This document shows, piece by piece, positions 35,010-44,631 of a stretch of 64,000 nucleotides of DNA. Where the stretch lies: positions 1-64,000 of the forward strand of contig PKWL01000114.1 in the NCBI GenBank assembly GCA_003133225.1. Direction: 5' to 3'. The notes beneath the pieces are model-generated. The model did no database searches. It was not told the origin of the DNA and was given only the letters and a program-made list of their open reading frames with translations. The position numbers and the translations under genes are program-made. This DNA is from Janthinobacterium sp. (GTDB lineage: Bacteria; Pseudomonadota; Gammaproteobacteria; Burkholderiales; Burkholderiaceae_D). Numbering within the stretch: the stretch's first letter is position 1; the number at the start of each line of letters is the position of its first letter.

Positions 35010-37202
35010 ATGCAAATTCTGAACGCATTAGAACATCATCGGGCGGGCCGCGTCTCTTTAGCCGTGCAACTGTATCAGCGCATCTTGCAGTTTGATCCCA
35101 GCAACGCAGAAGCATTGCACCTGATGGGCGATGCGGTCGGTCTGCTTGGCGACCTGGATTTGTCCATCTCGCTCATTTCAAGAGCGCGTGCCATAGCCCC
35201 AAAAAATACGACTTACCTTGCGTCTCTGGGGATGGCGTACCGGGCAAAAAAACAATTCGATTTGGCACTCGCCTGTTACGCCAGCGTATTGGAGATCGAA
35301 CCGAACAGTGCATTGGCCTTCTTCGACATTGGCAATACCCTACAGTGTCAGGATCGATTCGAAGAGGCGACCAACAATTTTACTTGGGCCCTTAAGATCA
35401 ATCCCGATTTTATCGAGGCGCGCTACAACCTTGCCAACTTGCAAAAATCATCCGGCGAGTTCGCGCGCGCCATCGATAATTACAAAATCGTGCTTACGGC
35501 AAAGCCAGATTTCGCTGCGGCATTTCACAACATGAGTAGTGCCTTACATGCATTTGGGAAACCCGATGAGGCTTTGCTTGGTTATGAGCAGGCTTCATGT
35601 CATAAACTTCCTGAGACGCACAACAATATCGGCAATATTTACTCCGAGAAAGGACATTTACAGCCGGCCTTGCGCTGTTACGAGCAAGCCATTTGCGGGC
35701 GGCCCGATTATGCCGAAGCCTACAATAACATGGGGCTCACACTGCGTAAATTAGGCCAATTTCAGGACGCGTATACGGCCTTGAGCGAGGCCATACGCAT
35801 CATGCCAGATTATGCCGGCGCGTATATCAATTTGGGTGACGTGCTGCTGGAGGTTGGCCTGGTCGACGACGCCGCAATTCAATACGAACATGTCACTTTA
35901 ATCGCACCCGGGTTGGCCCAAGCCCATTTCAATCTCGGCGTTGCCAGAAATAGTCAGGGCGATCTGGCGTCGGCCCGCATGTGCTTCGAACAGGCGCTCG
36001 CCGCTCGCCCCGGCGATCTGGATACACTCTACAACTTGGGCGTCGTCGATGGGCTGCTGATGCGAACGAACGAGGCGGAACGCTGGTACCGCCAGGTTTT
36101 GAGCCTCGATCCGGGCTACGTCAGCGCGCACATTAATCTGTCCGCCATCCTGATGAACGACGGCCGCACGCTCGAGGCGAAAAAACATATTGACCTTGCT
36201 TATTCCCGACAAAACGTGTTCGAAAAATACGCATGGGGTGCAAACAAAACGGTACTGATTCTTTTTGACGCAGGCAAGGGAAATCTCAACCTCACCCATT
36301 TGTTCAACAAAAAAACGAACAACTTGATTGATTGGATGATTGAATACGCGTCGGAAGCTCAAAGCGATAAGCTGCCTGCTTATGACTTGGTGTTTAACGC
36401 GATGGGCGACCCTGACATGACTGGCGATACCATCGGACCCGTCAGTCGATTTCTCGACGCGTGTACGAAACCGTTGCTCAACCATCCGCACAAGGTGGCA
36501 CTTACGGCTCGCAACGAGCTCCCGGCCTTGCTAGCTGGGATAGATCAGCTGATCGTTCCGGCGGTCTGGAGGTTTGCCAGCAGCGGCGACTGGCCGCCAT
36601 CAATCGTGGCGAAACTGCCGCTCTTGATTCGACCGGTACACACCCACGGCGGCGTCGGTCTGGTGCTTGCGACGAGCGCAGCCGAGCTTGCGCAATGCAG
36701 TACCATGCACTCCGGCCCAGTATACGTTTCGTGCTTTGTCGATTATCGTTCGGCTGATTCTTGGTATCGCAAATATAGGATGATTTTTATCGACCGCAAG
36801 CCTTACCCCTATCACCTGGCGATTTCGCAGAACTGGCTTGTACATTATTACACGGCGGATATGGAGCCCCATCCATGGAAGAAGAAAGAGGAAGAAGAAT
36901 TTCTTCAGCACCCAGAAATTGTTCTGGGCATTGCCGGCATGCAAGCCATCGAGGCCATTGGCGTAAAGCTGGACCTAGATTACGCCGGCATCGATTTCTC
37001 GATTATGCCAGATGGACGCATCTTGGTTTTTGAAGCCAACCCGACTATGCTGGTCCATCCGGAAATTGTCGCTGGTACGCTGGGCCATAAAAACTTCCAT
37101 GTGCAACAGATATTTGATGCTTTTGAGGGTATGCTGGAAAGCGCCATCGGTCTTGTTCCCAAGAGGGTGGCGGGACCCGAGCGAGAAGTCGCACCTCACT
37201 GA
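35010..37202 (+). CDS. TPR protein fused to an ATP-grasp-like domain
   Basis: The 730-residue protein is cytosolic, with no signal peptide. Residues 1 to about 400 hold some ten TPR units, many with the W/Y-x-LG...YxxA..P pattern (for example YAEAYNNMGLTLRKLGQFQD). Residues about 410-720 form a second domain with LIRPVHTHGGVGLVLAT (a Gly-rich loop as in ATP-grasp enzymes), YHLAISQNWLVHYYTADM and LDLDYAGIDFSIMPDGRILV followed by FEANP, where Asp, Glu675 and Asn677 resemble the metal-binding residues of ATP-grasp ligases. Such enzymes join a carboxylate to an amine or thiol using ATP. The substrate and TPR client are unknown. It appears to be a single-gene unit, with no obvious precursor peptide nearby. 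Confidence 0.75.
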   Translation: MQILNALEHHRAGRVSLAVQLYQRILQFDPSNAEALHLMGDAVGLLGDLDLSISLISRARAIAPKNTTYLASLGMAYRAKKQFDLALACYASVLEIEPNSALAFFDIGNTLQCQDRFEEATNNFTWALKINPDFIEARYNLANLQKSSGEFARAIDNYKIVLTAKPDFAAAFHNMSSALHAFGKPDEALLGYEQASCHKLPETHNNIGNIYSEKGHLQPALRCYEQAICGRPDYAEAYNNMGLTLRKLGQFQDAYTALSEAIRIMPDYAGAYINLGDVLLEVGLVDDAAIQYEHVTLIAPGLAQAHFNLGVARNSQGDLASARMCFEQALAARPGDLDTLYNLGVVDGLLMRTNEAERWYRQVLSLDPGYVSAHINLSAILMNDGRTLEAKKHIDLAYSRQNVFEKYAWGANKTVLILFDAGKGNLNLTHLFNKKTNNLIDWMIEYASEAQSDKLPAYDLVFNAMGDPDMTGDTIGPVSRFLDACTKPLLNHPHKVALTARNELPALLAGIDQLIVPAVWRFASSGDWPPSIVAKLPLLIRPVHTHGGVGLVLATSAAELAQCSTMHSGPVYVSCFVDYRSADSWYRKYRMIFIDRKPYPYHLAISQNWLVHYYTADMEPHPWKKKEEEEFLQHPEIVLGIAGMQAIEAIGVKLDLDYAGIDFSIMPDGRILVFEANPTMLVHPEIVAGTLGHKNFHVQQIFDAFEGMLESAIGLVPKRVAGPEREVAPH

Positions 37203-37402
37203 CCGACCTGGTTGGAACGACTGCCTGAAAGCGGTGCGCATGGCAGAACCGTTCAGGCCGGACCGCGGCTGCGAGAGCGCCGGCCGGCGCATTGCGAACT
37301 GCGTTCAAGGCGCCCAAGATCAGCCAAGAAATCAAATGACCAAGATACAGATAAACTCATCAGCTTCAAGGCCAGCGTCCAGCTCATAAAGGGGTACCGA
37401 GA

Positions 37403-38098
37403 ATGTTCAATCGTCACCTGGAGCGGCATAAACTGCACAGCATAGGGTGGCTCCGCGCCGCCGTATTAGGAGCGAACGACGGCATTGTGTCGACCTCTAG
37501 CCTGATACTCGGGGTGGCGGCCTCACATGCGACGCATCATAGCATTCTGGTTGCCGGCGTTGCCGGCTTGGTTGCCGGCGCCATGTCGATGGCAACGGGA
37601 GAATATGTTTCGGTGCAGTCCCAGGCCGATACCGAGAAGGCGGCCCTCGATGCAGAAACGATTGAACTGCGCGAGAATCCAAAAGGCGAACAACAGGAAC
37701 TGACCGGCATCTATATTACTCGTGGTCTTGACGCTTCCCTGGCAAAACGGGTCGCCGGTGACCTGATGGCGCATGACGCCTTGGGCGCGCATGCCAGAGA
37801 TGAGCTGGGAATTACCAACGCGATGAGTGCCAAGCCACTGCAGGCTGCATCTGCATCCGCCCTTAGTTTTTCCATAGGCGCCTTGCTTCCTTTGCTGACA
37901 GCGATGCTAGCGCCGATCGGAAGCCTGATTCCGTTTGTCGTCGTAGCCTCGCTGGTTTTTCTTTCCATCCTCGGCGGGTTGGCGGCAAAGGCTGGCGGTG
38001 CCGACGTGAAAAGGGGCGTGCTGCGGGTGACGTTCTGGAGTGCGCTTTCGATGGGTGTGGCAGCAGGTGTCGGTGCCATGTTTGGAACGGGGGCGTAA
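37403..38098 (+). CDS. VIT1/CCC1 family transporter
   Basis: The 231-residue membrane protein has the VIT signature near its start (WLRAAVLGANDGIVSTSSLILGVA) and then GAMSMATGEYVSVQSQADTE. A cytosolic helical domain with Glu-rich positions (about 70-135) precedes three C-terminal helices. The family moves Fe2+ or Mn2+ out of the cytosol. The conserved Met and Glu residues of the GAMSMA.GEY motif are intact. It starts with ATG 37403 after a GAG-rich leader and is not obviously linked to its neighbours. Confidence 0.88.
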   Translation: MFNRHLERHKLHSIGWLRAAVLGANDGIVSTSSLILGVAASHATHHSILVAGVAGLVAGAMSMATGEYVSVQSQADTEKAALDAETIELRENPKGEQQELTGIYITRGLDASLAKRVAGDLMAHDALGAHARDELGITNAMSAKPLQAASASALSFSIGALLPLLTAMLAPIGSLIPFVVVASLVFLSILGGLAAKAGGADVKRGVLRVTFWSALSMGVAAGVGAMFGTGA

Positions 38099-38184
38099 GC
38101 AGCATGCTCTACGTTCCTCCGTTTGGCGATGCCAGTGCATAAAAGATTTTTCTTCAAAGAAGCAATTACAGGAAAAAAGATACG

Positions 38185-39441
38185 ATGCGCTTTATTCACG
38201 CGGCTGACATTCACCTCGATAGCCCATTGACGGGGCTATCCGCTTACCAAGATGCCCCTGCGGCCCTATTGAGGACGGCTACCCGCGATGCCTTCGAGAA
38301 TCTGGTGACCGAGGCCATCGCTGGGGCCGTCGATTTCATGGTCATTGCCGGGGATTTGTATGACGGGAATTGGAAGGATTTCAACACTGGAATTTTTTTC
38401 GTGCGCCAAATGGGGCGATTGAACTCGGCGCGCATCCCAGTCTATCTGCTGTATGGCAACCACGACGCCGAGAGCGATATGACAAAGAAGCTAACGCTAC
38501 CGGAGAATGTGCACCATTTTCCCACGGGCAAGCCAAGCACGTTCAAGTTGCCGGAACTTCGAGTAGCGCTGCATGGACGCAGCTTCAAGGAGGCGGCCAC
38601 AACCGAGAATTTGGCCGTGGGCTACCCTGATCCAGTGGCCGGTTGGTTGAACATCGGAGTGCTGCACACCGCCCTTGAAGGCAACTCTTCCCATGCCAAC
38701 TACGCACCATGTTCGATTGCTGAGCTTGAGGCTCGTCGTTACCATTACTGGGCGCTGGGGCACGTCCATGAGCACAAAATCTGGCGTGGAACTTCAACCA
38801 TCGCCTTTCCCGGCAATCTACAGGGTCGCCACATCCGTGAAGCCGGTCCGCGCGGTGCTTTGATGGTCACGGCGAACGGGATGGAAATTGAGTCGGTCGA
38901 GCGACTCTATGTGGATGTCTTACGCTGGCAAGTGCTCAATATCGATGTTTCCGCAGCATCCAATCTGGCCGATGTCGTGCGTATGACCGGCCGCGGTATC
39001 GAAGATTTGCTTGGCGATAGCCAAGGAGATATGCCGCTGGCTGTGCGGGTAATATTGTTTGGCGCTTCGGCGGCGCATGGAGAACTTTTTGGCCTCGAAG
39101 CTCAGGTGCGTGCGGAAGTCCTGGCGCAGGCTGCGAGCCTCAGCGGCGAACGCTTATGGATTGAAAAGGTCAGAATTGAAACCTCGCCGCATGACTGCGC
39201 CGAGCAAATAGCGGCCCGGTTCGATGCGCTGGCAGACCTTCAGGCTCTGCTGGCCAAGGCTGCAGCGGACTCGGGCTTTCTACAGAGCCTTCAAGACGAT
39301 TTGATGCAGCTAGTGGGGAAGTTGCCGCTTGAGGTCATCGCAACCGTGGCCCAACTCGAAGCAATCCGGTCAGGCAATGTTCAAGATCTGGTGCGCAGTA
39401 CAACGCCTTCATTGGTAGCTTACGTTGCGAAGGCAGGATAA
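38185..39441 (+). CDS. YhaO/SbcD-like DNA repair exonuclease
   Basis: The 418-residue metallophosphoesterase has all motifs: FIHAADIHLDSP (Asp8, His10), VIAGDLYDG, LLYGNHDAES, GVLHTA and WALGHVHEH. The C-terminal part (about 260-418) is helical and resembles the capping region of YhaO. SbcD/Mre11-like enzymes are Mn-dependent nucleases that process DNA ends together with an SMC-like ATPase. The partner is the next gene, which begins 3 bases after this stop. The pair corresponds to the B. subtilis yhaO-yhaN arrangement, distinct from sbcDC. Confidence 0.88.
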   Translation: MRFIHAADIHLDSPLTGLSAYQDAPAALLRTATRDAFENLVTEAIAGAVDFMVIAGDLYDGNWKDFNTGIFFVRQMGRLNSARIPVYLLYGNHDAESDMTKKLTLPENVHHFPTGKPSTFKLPELRVALHGRSFKEAATTENLAVGYPDPVAGWLNIGVLHTALEGNSSHANYAPCSIAELEARRYHYWALGHVHEHKIWRGTSTIAFPGNLQGRHIREAGPRGALMVTANGMEIESVERLYVDVLRWQVLNIDVSAASNLADVVRMTGRGIEDLLGDSQGDMPLAVRVILFGASAAHGELFGLEAQVRAEVLAQAASLSGERLWIEKVRIETSPHDCAEQIAARFDALADLQALLAKAAADSGFLQSLQDDLMQLVGKLPLEVIATVAQLEAIRSGNVQDLVRSTTPSLVAYVAKAG

Positions 39442-39444
39442 TCC

Positions 39445-42400
39445 GTGCGAATCAACCGCCTTGACCTTATTCGTTATGGAAAGTTTACCGGAACATCAGT
39501 CAAGCTGCCGTCGGCCGAACGCGACTTTCATGTCCTAATCGGGGCCAACGAAGCGGGGAAGTCGACAATTCGGTCGGCTATTTTGGACCTTTTATACGGC
39601 ATTCCCAAGAACACCATTCTTGCATTTTTGCACCCGATGCCGGATCTGCGCCTGGGCGCCTCGATCGAACATGATGGCAATACACTTGAGTTCCAGCGTA
39701 GCAAGGCGAATAAGCAAACGTTACGAACTCCTGCCGACGCCATCATGCCCGATGGTGTCCTGGGTCCGTTCGTGGGATCAACGGACCGGGATTTTTTCTC
39801 CCAGATGTTTGGCTTGGACCATGCCCGTCTTGTCGCCGGCGGTCATAGCATTCTCTCGGCCTCGGACGACCTTGGCCAAATTCTGTTTCAGTCTGCGGCG
39901 GGCATCGGAAGTCTTGGAGTGTTGCGCGAGGCTCTAGAAGAAGAGGCAGACAAGCTCTGGTCCAAAAGAAAATCTGGAGACCGTGCTTACTACGTCGCGG
40001 CCGAAGAATTAGAACGCGCCACGGCCGCGCTCAAGAGCGCCACGGTGCGGACCAAGGATTGGGTGGAGGCGCAGGCGAAGGTGCTGGAGATTGAAGGAAC
40101 TCATGCCGCTGCCAAGAAACGTCACGCGGCCATCAAGGCGCGCCGAAGCATTTTGGAGCGCGTGCGGCGGGTTGCTCAGCATCTACGTGTGCTCGACGAA
40201 GTAAATGCCCAGATAATTGAGTTGGGGGACGTGTCAGAACTGCCAGAATCAGCCTCCAAGACTTTGGCCGGTGCCGAAAGGGAATCGGCCCTCGCGCAAG
40301 CTGAGATTGACCAGTACGCCAAATTAGAACAAGAAGCGCAAACGGCGCTGGCCGCCATCGCGACCGATTATAGTATTTGTGAATTCAGCACCGAGGTGAC
40401 AGAGTTAAATGAGCGTCGTCTCCAATACCGGGCTTACGAAAGCGATATCGGCCGGCGCCAGGCAGAAGTTGATGCGCAATGGGGCATCGTAACTGGTCTC
40501 GCGGAACACCTGGGCTGGACGACTGACAGTGAAGCAGCCGTCAAGGCCCAAATGCCCAGCTTGGCGGCACGCACGGCACTGGAACGACTCATTCGCAGCC
40601 AGGCAACCTTGCAGCAGACGTTCAAGGCCGGCGAGCGCGCGGAAAGATCGAAGCTGGCTGAAATTGACAAGGCGCGAGCGACCCAGGCTAAGCTGCCCGA
40701 GGCAGCCGTCCCAACTGGTCTCCAAGCGGCGCTGGCCCGCGCCCAAAAACTTGGCGACTTCGAAGTATTCGGGTGCGCGAAACGTGATCTGGTACAGCAG
40801 AAGGAAGCGGCACTAGAGGCGGCCTATGCATCGTTGGGCAAGTGGCGAGGCGACGCGGCAGCGCTCCGCGCCATGACGACGCAATCGGCCGAGGTTATTA
40901 ACGCATTCGCGCAAGAACAGGTTTCCGGTGAAATGGAAACTAGGGCTTGCGCCACTCGGGTTCAGGCGTTGGATCGCCAAGTTGCGCAACTGCAATTGGA
41001 AATCACCCTGTTTCGCGAGAGGCACCGGCCGGTAACGCGCGCTCAGATGCTAGGCGCACGCGCAGAACGTGACTCGACCTGGTCGATTATGAGAGGAAAT
41101 GTGGGGTCGCCGTGGGCCAAAGCGGACGATTACGAAAAACTTGTCGCCGACGCTGATTTTCTCGCCGACACAAGGCATGACAAGGTGCAGCAGGCCAGTG
41201 AGCTCATGTCCAAGCAACAGCAGCTTCAACGCCTCGAACTGGAGCTCGAGGCGGCGCAAGACGATGTTCGAAAGCTTGTGGGCGCGGGTATCGCACGCGA
41301 CTTACGGTGGTCCACGCTCACCAAAGAATGCGGGTGGCCCAAAGTCTCGGTTCAAGCTGCTGTCCAATGGCTCGACACCCGAAAGACCGCGCTCGACGCG
41401 TCCGATGCCTTAGCTGAGGCAAACCGTTTGCTTTCGGCGCATGAGGCCGCCTGCGATGGGGCGCGAACTATCCTAAGCGGGGAGTTGGCCAATTTGGGAC
41501 AGGCAACGGGAGGTGAAGTTCTGGCCATTTTGGTGCTGCTAGCCGATGGCATTGTCAAGGCAATAGTTGACGCGAGTGGTCAAAGGCGCACCTTGGGCCA
41601 GCAGATCGTTGATGCTGAGCAGGCTGTCATACCCTTGATGGAAGCGGTCGTTAGTGCAAAAACTCAGCTTGAGCAATGGCAAACGGGCTGGATACAGGCA
41701 CTCCAGCTGGCAGGCTTTTCGCGCCAGGACGACTTGGGTCTGGTGGAAGGCAAGCTCGAAGTCGTGCAACAGATAGAGACGGCTTTCGCCTCTATGCGGA
41801 AGACTCGAGTTGAGCGCATCGAAACGATGCGAGCCGACTTAGACGAGTATACGTCGGCAGCGCGCATCCTGGCAGGGCGCGTTGCTCCCGACCTGACTCA
41901 GCAGACGGCCAACGATATTGCCCTTGAAATGATGGGCCGGTTAAACGCTGCCCACAGCGCGCTTGTGGAAGCGAAGCGCCAGCACGCAGCCCATGAAGCG
42001 GCCCGAAACAAAAGGCAAGACGCGGCGTTGCGCTTGCAACAGGCTCAGGCCGTTTTGGTTCCGTTGCTGGCGCGCTTGGGCGGCGTGACGAATGCAGAAT
42101 TGTCCGAGGCAATTTCCCGCTCGGATAGGCAGCGCCGTTTGCTGTTACAGGCAAATACTTCGGTAAGGGCGGTTCGCGAGGGAAGTGATGGTCTTTCCAT
42201 TGAGCAACTTCGAATCGAAGTCGATAGCGTAGACGTCACAACATTATTTATCGAGTTGGACGATTTGACAACGAAGGATGAGGAGTTCGTCAATCAGTTA
42301 AGCGAATTGTCAGTTCAAAGGCAGGTCGCCGCCGCTTCCTTGGCCATTATCGGAGGCTCGGCAGATGCGGCCAATGCCGAGGGTCAGCGCCAGGAAGCAC

Positions 42401-42900
42401 TGGCGAAGATGGCAACAGCTGTCGAGCGCTACCTGAAAGTGTATACTGCCGCGCGTCTGCTGAAATGGTCAATTGAGCAGTACCGGGAGGCAAAGCAGGG
42501 CCCGATGCTATTGTTAGCGAGCGCCATCTTCTCGCGACTCACTTTGGGTTCCTTTGAACGCTTAAGCGTCGATTTCGAGAGCGAGCCGCTAAAGCTGCAG
42601 GGGCGCCGTCCCGATGGCACGGTAGTGTCCGTCGAGGGCATGAGCGAGGGTACGCGCGACCAGCTGTATCTTTCACTACGTTTGGCGGCTTTGGACATGC
42701 ACTTGGGCCAGGCACATGTGCTTCCATTTATTGCGGACGACCTGTTCGTCAACTATGATGATTGGCGTTCAAAGGCGGGTTTGGAGGCGCTTGGCGAGCT
42801 CTCCAAGAAGACCCAGGTCATCTTCCTGACTCATCACGAGCACCTGCTGCCCCTAATGCATGAGGTTTTTGGACCCGGCGTCAACGTGGTCAAGCTCTAA
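39445..42900 (+). CDS. YhaN-like SMC-family ATPase
   Basis: The 1151-residue protein starts with GTG and has Walker A GANEAGKST at residues 33-41 after the family opening RINRLDLIRYGKFTG. Long coiled-coil segments fill residues 160-1000. The C-terminal ATPase half has the signature GMSEGTRDQLYLSLRLA (about 1065-1081), Walker B VLPFIADDLF and the H-loop LTHHEHL. No zinc-hook CXXC was seen at the centre. It should form an SbcC/Rad50-like complex with the adjacent nuclease to process DNA ends or structures. The length is typical of YhaN. Confidence 0.88.
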   Translation: MRINRLDLIRYGKFTGTSVKLPSAERDFHVLIGANEAGKSTIRSAILDLLYGIPKNTILAFLHPMPDLRLGASIEHDGNTLEFQRSKANKQTLRTPADAIMPDGVLGPFVGSTDRDFFSQMFGLDHARLVAGGHSILSASDDLGQILFQSAAGIGSLGVLREALEEEADKLWSKRKSGDRAYYVAAEELERATAALKSATVRTKDWVEAQAKVLEIEGTHAAAKKRHAAIKARRSILERVRRVAQHLRVLDEVNAQIIELGDVSELPESASKTLAGAERESALAQAEIDQYAKLEQEAQTALAAIATDYSICEFSTEVTELNERRLQYRAYESDIGRRQAEVDAQWGIVTGLAEHLGWTTDSEAAVKAQMPSLAARTALERLIRSQATLQQTFKAGERAERSKLAEIDKARATQAKLPEAAVPTGLQAALARAQKLGDFEVFGCAKRDLVQQKEAALEAAYASLGKWRGDAAALRAMTTQSAEVINAFAQEQVSGEMETRACATRVQALDRQVAQLQLEITLFRERHRPVTRAQMLGARAERDSTWSIMRGNVGSPWAKADDYEKLVADADFLADTRHDKVQQASELMSKQQQLQRLELELEAAQDDVRKLVGAGIARDLRWSTLTKECGWPKVSVQAAVQWLDTRKTALDASDALAEANRLLSAHEAACDGARTILSGELANLGQATGGEVLAILVLLADGIVKAIVDASGQRRTLGQQIVDAEQAVIPLMEAVVSAKTQLEQWQTGWIQALQLAGFSRQDDLGLVEGKLEVVQQIETAFASMRKTRVERIETMRADLDEYTSAARILAGRVAPDLTQQTANDIALEMMGRLNAAHSALVEAKRQHAAHEAARNKRQDAALRLQQAQAVLVPLLARLGGVTNAELSEAISRSDRQRRLLLQANTSVRAVREGSDGLSIEQLRIEVDSVDVTTLFIELDDLTTKDEEFVNQLSELSVQRQVAAASLAIIGGSADAANAEGQRQEALAKMATAVERYLKVYTAARLLKWSIEQYREAKQGPMLLLASAIFSRLTLGSFERLSVDFESEPLKLQGRRPDGTVVSVEGMSEGTRDQLYLSLRLAALDMHLGQAHVLPFIADDLFVNYDDWRSKAGLEALGELSKKTQVIFLTHHEHLLPLMHEVFGPGVNVVKL

Positions 42901-43196
42901 TACGGGCTGGAGTGTGACAAGTGAAAGTGTGACAAGGGGCGGTGAGACGGTATGTTGACCGACGCGCAGGCCCCAACTGCCGTTGCCGGGTGCCGTTGCA
43001 ACGGAATTTTTGACTTGATGGTCCCGCATCTTGTTTAATTTCTAACGGATGGCATGGCAATAACAAGTGTTCCCATGTATGGTAATTCGCGTCATAGATT
43101 GAGATAATGCCTCTTTCTCTTCCCAGCGCTTGGCTAAATAGGCCCGCACAGCAACAGCTGCGACGTGTGCCGCTTGACCTAGTGCTGACACACACA

Positions 43197-43940
43197 ATGA
43201 CTTTTTCATGCCCTGCAGCAACCATCCGGGAAGCGGCGCTTCTTCTCCGGAGAGCAAACCGCATCCTTGTCCTGTCCGGTGCCGGCTTGTCGAAGGCCTC
43301 CGGCATCCCAACCTATCGTGATTCCGGTGGACTTTGGGTAACGGGGGATAATCTCAAATATTCCCACATCGACGCGTATCGGGAAGACCCGGTGTCTTTT
43401 TCCGAATTTTGGGCCGCGCGGCGCAAGGAAATTTCCTTTGCAAGGCCAAATGCCGCCCATTTAGCGCTGAAGCAGCTTCAAAAAATCAAGCCAGAAACGC
43501 TGCTTGTCACCCAGAATATCGACGGCCTCTTGCAGCAGGCGGGCTGTGACGGGGTGCTGGAGCTGCACGGCAATTTGCTGTCCTCCCGCTGCGGTAGTTG
43601 TGGCTTGCCCGATCCTGGGGCGCTGGGCGACATATGTCGCCGCTGTTTTTCACCCATGCGGCCAGATGTCGTGTTGTTTGGCGAACCGTTGCCGGAACAA
43701 GCGCTGTTTCTTGCCGAGATGGGTGCAAGCCGGTGTGACGTGATTTTGGTCGTCGGAACCACGGCCGCCGTCTATCCGGCCGCCGAGTTACCGCGCATCG
43801 CGACCCGCTGCGCAGCCAAACTCATCTTGATGGATGTCGAGCCACCTTTACTGGCGCGTGCGGCCGATGTCGTACTTGTAGGAAAAGCTGAAGAGCTCTT
43901 GCCGGCACTCGTTCGGGCAGTTCTTGAGAATTTCGCGTGA
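43197..43940 (+). CDS. SIR2 family NAD-dependent protein deacylase
   Basis: The 247-residue protein (ATG 43197) has GAGLSKASGIPTYRD (NAD site, residues 28-42), TQNIDGLLQQAG and the catalytic His in ELHGNL. Four zinc-ligand Cys follow in SRCGSCG and DICRRC, then RPDVVLFGE and VGTTAAVYPAAELP. All elements of a class III/bacterial sirtuin are present, so it should deacylate lysines using NAD+. ATG 43107 would add 30 residues of doubtful origin. It lies 296 bases after the yhaO-yhaN pair on the same strand. A functional link is possible but unproven. Confidence 0.88.
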   Translation: MTFSCPAATIREAALLLRRANRILVLSGAGLSKASGIPTYRDSGGLWVTGDNLKYSHIDAYREDPVSFSEFWAARRKEISFARPNAAHLALKQLQKIKPETLLVTQNIDGLLQQAGCDGVLELHGNLLSSRCGSCGLPDPGALGDICRRCFSPMRPDVVLFGEPLPEQALFLAEMGASRCDVILVVGTTAAVYPAAELPRIATRCAAKLILMDVEPPLLARAADVVLVGKAEELLPALVRAVLENFA

Positions 43941-44010
43941 ATTTCCAACTGCGGCTTTACCTTGGGCCGTGGGCCGTACACATCTTTTTTTTCAGGATCG
44001 ATACCACAAC

Positions 44011-44631
44011 ATGAAATCAAAAACAATTAAAACGATGATGCTGACCGCCATCGTGGCCCTCGCCGCTTATTGGTACTGGTCACCTTTCTTGGTTGTGCGG
44101 CAACTTCAGTTAGCCGCCCAAAACAGGGACGCGGAGGCCTTAAGCGAGCATGTCGACTTCCAAAAATTGCGTGAGAGCATCAAAAATCAATACTCGGATC
44201 GGTTGGCCGTTAAATTTGGCCATCGCGCCGATTCCGACAACGAGTTCGCCACGCTTGGTGCCGCATTGGGAAGCATGATCGGCAAGGCGGTGGTGAGTCC
44301 GATTGTTGACGCCTTTATTCGCCCCGACGCCGTTATGCAAGCCGTGCAGTACGGCCGGCTGGCCATAACAGAACCAAGCCAGCGCTCAAGCGACACCCCG
44401 ACCCAGACCACGGATCGTCCCAGTGGCCGGAGCGGCAACGCGCCAAAGAACGAGGACGGTAAGGTTAAGTGGTCCTTTGAACGCAAAGGCGTGGACAAGG
44501 TCATCGCATACGCCATCGATCCCCAGCGGCCGGATGGAAGAGATCAGGATAAGTTCGCTCTGGTGTTACAGCGTAGCGGTTTCGCGACCTGGAAGTTAGT
44601 CGGGGTGCAGTTGCCAGAGATGAACAAATAA
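44011..44631 (+). CDS. DUF2939 domain protein
   Basis: The 206-residue protein starts MKSKTIKTMMLTAIVALAAY at 44011 and has an N-terminal membrane anchor. It then has SPFLVVRQLQLAAQNRDAEALSEHVDF, the DUF2939 hallmark, and ends with WSFERKGVDKVIAYAI...FALVLQRSGFATWKLVGVQLP. The family is widespread in Proteobacteria, probably as periplasmic or membrane-anchored proteins, and has no known function. A Ser/Thr-rich linker (about 130-150) separates the two parts. It follows the sirtuin gene closely. Confidence 0.8.
   Translation: MKSKTIKTMMLTAIVALAAYWYWSPFLVVRQLQLAAQNRDAEALSEHVDFQKLRESIKNQYSDRLAVKFGHRADSDNEFATLGAALGSMIGKAVVSPIVDAFIRPDAVMQAVQYGRLAITEPSQRSSDTPTQTTDRPSGRSGNAPKNEDGKVKWSFERKGVDKVIAYAIDPQRPDGRDQDKFALVLQRSGFATWKLVGVQLPEMNK

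Noticed and set aside
37212-37445. Short frames between the TPR/ATP-grasp gene and the VIT gene
   Set aside because: They overlap the VIT start and have no ribosome binding site or protein-like composition.
43197-43940. Sir2 gene as a NADase defence effector
   Set aside because: It has the four zinc Cys and deacylase motifs of a normal sirtuin and is not fused to another domain.
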